Assembly (NCBI GenBank): GCA_029557915.1
Contig: JAKQHS010000035.1
Location: 1-33,372 of the forward strand
From: Bacteroidota bacterium
GTDB lineage: Bacteria; Bacteroidota; Bacteroidia; Chitinophagales; Saprospiraceae
Direction: 5' to 3'
DNA: 33,372 nucleotides
In this document: one piece after another, positions 31,562-33,372 of the stretch
How positions within the stretch are numbered: position 1 is the first letter of the stretch
How the letters are laid out: each line of letters opens with the position of its first letter
The notes under the pieces: model-generated
The model's input: the letters and a program-made list of their open reading frames with translations, nothing else
The model's database searches: none
What the model was told of the DNA's origin: nothing
Translations under genes and position numbers: made by a program

Positions 31562-33040
31562 ATGAAATATTGGTTAGTGTACCTCCTGTTTTTGCCGGTT
31601 TGGGCTCCTGGACAACAATATTCCATTAAAGTGAACGGAGGTTACGGAAGCGGCTTGTTCAATGCCGGCGACACGATCCATATCTGGGCAAGGGAGGAAA
31701 AACTCACGGAAACTTTTCAAAACTGGTCCGGCGATACCTCCTGGATGATAAATCCGGAAGAGTGGCATGCCATAGGCATCATGCCGCCGCGGAATGTTAC
31801 TGTGACGGCGGAGTTCCAGGATCTTCCTTCCGGCGCAAAGCTGACTTTTGAGAGGATGCAGGGCCGGGATACGCTCAAGCCCGTCCAGTACTATTTTCCT
31901 CCCAAGGGCCCAACTGCTAAAGCACTGGTCTGGATTTTTCACGGGACAGGTGGCAGCTTTCATTCCATTACGGATCAGATCGAAGGGACATCCATAGTGA
32001 AAAAACTGGTCGCAAACGGCTATGCGGTAGCAATCAGTGAAAGCGAAGAGTCGACTTACCGCCGGGACTTTGACGGCGATGGGAACCTTCGATGGAGGTA
32101 TGTAGCCTCCGCCGACAATGTGGATATGCAAAACATACAACAGTTCCGGGACACTTTCGTAGCCCGCGGATATATCGATCCCTTGCTTCCGAATATGGGG
32201 CTTGGATTTTCGGCAGGCGGTGCATTTGCTCTGATCAACGGCTGGTTCATGAAATTTGCCCGCGGAGTCAGTTATTGCGCTCCGGGATCAGTGGGTATTG
32301 CCGATAAATCGGATATGCCTTCCCAATGGTTTATGGGTTTCAACGACAACCATCCGGACGTGGGCAAAGCCGGCAATGATACCGCCCGGATCATTTCCGC
32401 AGCTCTGGACCAGAGAGGGGTATGCAGTCAGTTCAATCTCTTCCCGCCCTCCCCCTGTTATCCGGAATATTTTCGGAGGATTTCGGGTATAGACCCTGTC
32501 CTGTCTGCTCAGATTTTTAATGAATTGATGACCATGGGTGCCTTCACGTCCCGTAACTTCCCCAAACTGTATCCCGACCAAATCAAGGGGATCGTGCTTA
32601 CCAGTCCATCTAAATATCCGGCCCTGTCCTCCCTGACTGCTGCCCAGATCATCCACCTGGACGATCAACTCATTGTGCTTATAGCCGGTCATCATGTTCA
32701 ATCCCATTTCAATGGAAGGATGTTGCGGTTTCTGGATGAGGCTTGCGGAGAAATCACCACTCCCTATTCGGATCTCAGGTCCCCCCTGGGGTTTGAACTC
32801 TGGCCCAATCCCGCCTCTCACAGGCTCTTCATACGATTGGTCGGGGTCCAGGATCAAAAAATCAGTGTTCAGTTAACCGGACTGGATGGAAAATTAATTC
32901 GTTACTATACCAGGGATCACCATCAAAAGGAATCCATTGAACTCAACCTTCCGGAAAGCTTGCGGAGTGGAGTCTATGGGCTCCGGCTTACCGGCAGCCT
33001 TGGATACCGAAATTCGGAGAAACTTACAATATTGCAGTAG
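31562..33040 (+). CDS. T9SS-exported alpha/beta-hydrolase (PHB depolymerase/esterase-like) with InlB-like N-terminal domain
   Basis: Secreted three-part protein of 492 residues. A signal peptide (about 1-18) precedes an InlB-like/bacterial repeat domain (about 19-86; GSGLFNAGDTIHIWA, PPRNVTVTAEF). A depolymerase-type alpha/beta-hydrolase follows: oxyanion HGTGG (127-131), nucleophile elbow GFSAGG with Ser217, and candidate catalytic His at 377-378 (AGHH). The last ~80 residues form a T9SS type A sorting domain (FELWPNPASHRLFIRL ... LDGKLIRYY ... SGVYGLRL). The protein is probably attached to or released from the outer surface to cleave ester-linked substrates. I use the ATG at 31562, as a second upstream start adds four residues before the signal. 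Confidence 0.9.
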   Translation: MKYWLVYLLFLPVWAPGQQYSIKVNGGYGSGLFNAGDTIHIWAREEKLTETFQNWSGDTSWMINPEEWHAIGIMPPRNVTVTAEFQDLPSGAKLTFERMQGRDTLKPVQYYFPPKGPTAKALVWIFHGTGGSFHSITDQIEGTSIVKKLVANGYAVAISESEESTYRRDFDGDGNLRWRYVASADNVDMQNIQQFRDTFVARGYIDPLLPNMGLGFSAGGAFALINGWFMKFARGVSYCAPGSVGIADKSDMPSQWFMGFNDNHPDVGKAGNDTARIISAALDQRGVCSQFNLFPPSPCYPEYFRRISGIDPVLSAQIFNELMTMGAFTSRNFPKLYPDQIKGIVLTSPSKYPALSSLTAAQIIHLDDQLIVLIAGHHVQSHFNGRMLRFLDEACGEITTPYSDLRSPLGFELWPNPASHRLFIRLVGVQDQKISVQLTGLDGKLIRYYTRDHHQKESIELNLPESLRSGVYGLRLTGSLGYRNSEKLTILQ

Positions 33041-33094
33041 CGTCCGCTCTTTAATTTTTAAACTTAAAAAACAGACGCCTTCAAAGGACGCTAC
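33037..33094. terminator. Inverted repeat spanning both stop codons of convergent genes
   Basis: GTAGCGTCC (33037-33045) and GGACGCTAC (33086-33094) are perfect 9-base arms with a 40-base spacer. The first arm contains the esterase stop (TAG, 33038-33040) and the second the stop of the oxidoreductase (TAG on the minus strand, 33091-33093). The spacer holds TTTTTAA-ac-TTAAAAA. A bidirectional terminator is the simplest reading. Confidence 0.6.
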
Positions 33095-33372
33095 ATCCGG
33101 TTGGACGAGGGCTTAAGGTCGGTCAGTTCATCGATGCGCACGGGCCTTTTAAGGGCAATGCTTTTGCGGGCGGCAATACCGATGAGGCAGGACATGGCTC
33201 CGTCCCGGGTCCCTGCCATGATTTTGTAGGGATTTTCATTTTTTGGATTGTTGAAGATCAGGTCCTGCATCCGGCTGTCTCCGCCTCCGTGGCCGCCTCG
33301 GTATTTTGGCACATAGAGGGTCTCCCCGGCTTTTGAAAAATTGTCCATGACAAATATTTCATCAAAGGATTC
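33091..33372 (-). CDS. Gfo/Idh/MocA family oxidoreductase, C-terminal part (runs off the window)
   Basis: Only the last 93 residues are in the window; the frame is open through the right edge, so the internal ATG at 33348 is not the start. The stretch YRGGHGGGDSRMQDLIFNNP and the following GAMSCLIGIAARKSIALKRPVRIDEL match the C-terminus of Gfo/Idh/MocA NAD(P)-dependent sugar or inositol dehydrogenases (the GGHGGGD and final helix are typical). The substrate cannot be told from this fragment. Its stop lies inside the inverted repeat shared with the esterase gene. Confidence 0.85.
   Translation of the reverse strand, partial: ESFDEIFVMDNFSKAGETLYVPKYRGGHGGGDSRMQDLIFNNPKNENPYKIMAGTRDGAMSCLIGIAARKSIALKRPVRIDELTDLKPSSNRM

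Overview
The window looks like ordinary chromosome from a member of the phylum Bacteroidota, possibly of the Saprospiria/Chitinophagia type, although the exact lineage is inference. Evidence: several secreted proteins end in type IX secretion (T9SS/Por) or gliding-motility-type C-terminal domains; there are SprB-like, DUF5723 and DUF2157/GDYXXLXY families; starts lack Shine-Dalgarno sequences; and several genes are preceded by the Bacteroidota -7 element TAnnTTTG. I see no phage, insertion sequence, CRISPR array, tRNA or rRNA. No gene-free stretch exceeds 300 bases.

Layout. 1-2.6 kb: a large secreted PKD/SprB/CHU_C protein with an apparent frameshift near its C-terminus, overlapping lptC (LPS export). 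2.6-5.1 kb, minus: a tightly overlapped operon of cytochrome c lipoprotein, anhydro-N-acetylmuramic acid kinase (anmK) and an NAD-dependent SDR. 5.4-12.6 kb, plus: a TetR regulator, TolC-type channel, membrane-fusion protein, RND pump and pdxH, closed by a clear terminator. 12.8-15.7 kb: a diheme cytochrome c (plus), then a DUF2207 membrane protein and a bacilliredoxin (minus). 15.9-17.8 kb, minus: a divergent gamma-glutamyltransferase-family protein. 17.8-20.6 kb, plus: a small zinc-ribbon protein, a secreted cytochrome c/copper monooxygenase fusion with a T9SS tail, and a 7-TM protein. 20.7-22.5 kb, plus: DUF2157 and GDYXXLXY membrane proteins. 22.6-24.2 kb, minus: inorganic pyrophosphatase and a TIGR01777 SDR. 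24.3-26.0 kb, plus: an orphan peptide-type substrate-binding lipoprotein. 26.1-30.3 kb, minus: a coupled operon of MBL/beta-CASP nuclease, lipoprotein and DUF5723 beta-barrel. 30.4-33.0 kb, plus: a class C beta-lactamase-like serine hydrolase and a T9SS-exported esterase. 33.1-33.4 kb, minus: the 3' end of a Gfo/Idh/MocA oxidoreductase.

Two things stand out. The first is the predicted secreted fusion of cytochrome c, a PHM-type two-copper monooxygenase and a T9SS signal (18231-19805), in which all six expected copper ligands are visible. The second is a family of short tandem arrays, mostly heptanucleotide, at gene ends. Two convergent genes (lptC and the SDR) each have their own stop codon inside a mirrored heptamer array, and a third array shares the same units. 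Neither can be proved new without searches. No coherent defence or mobile system is present.
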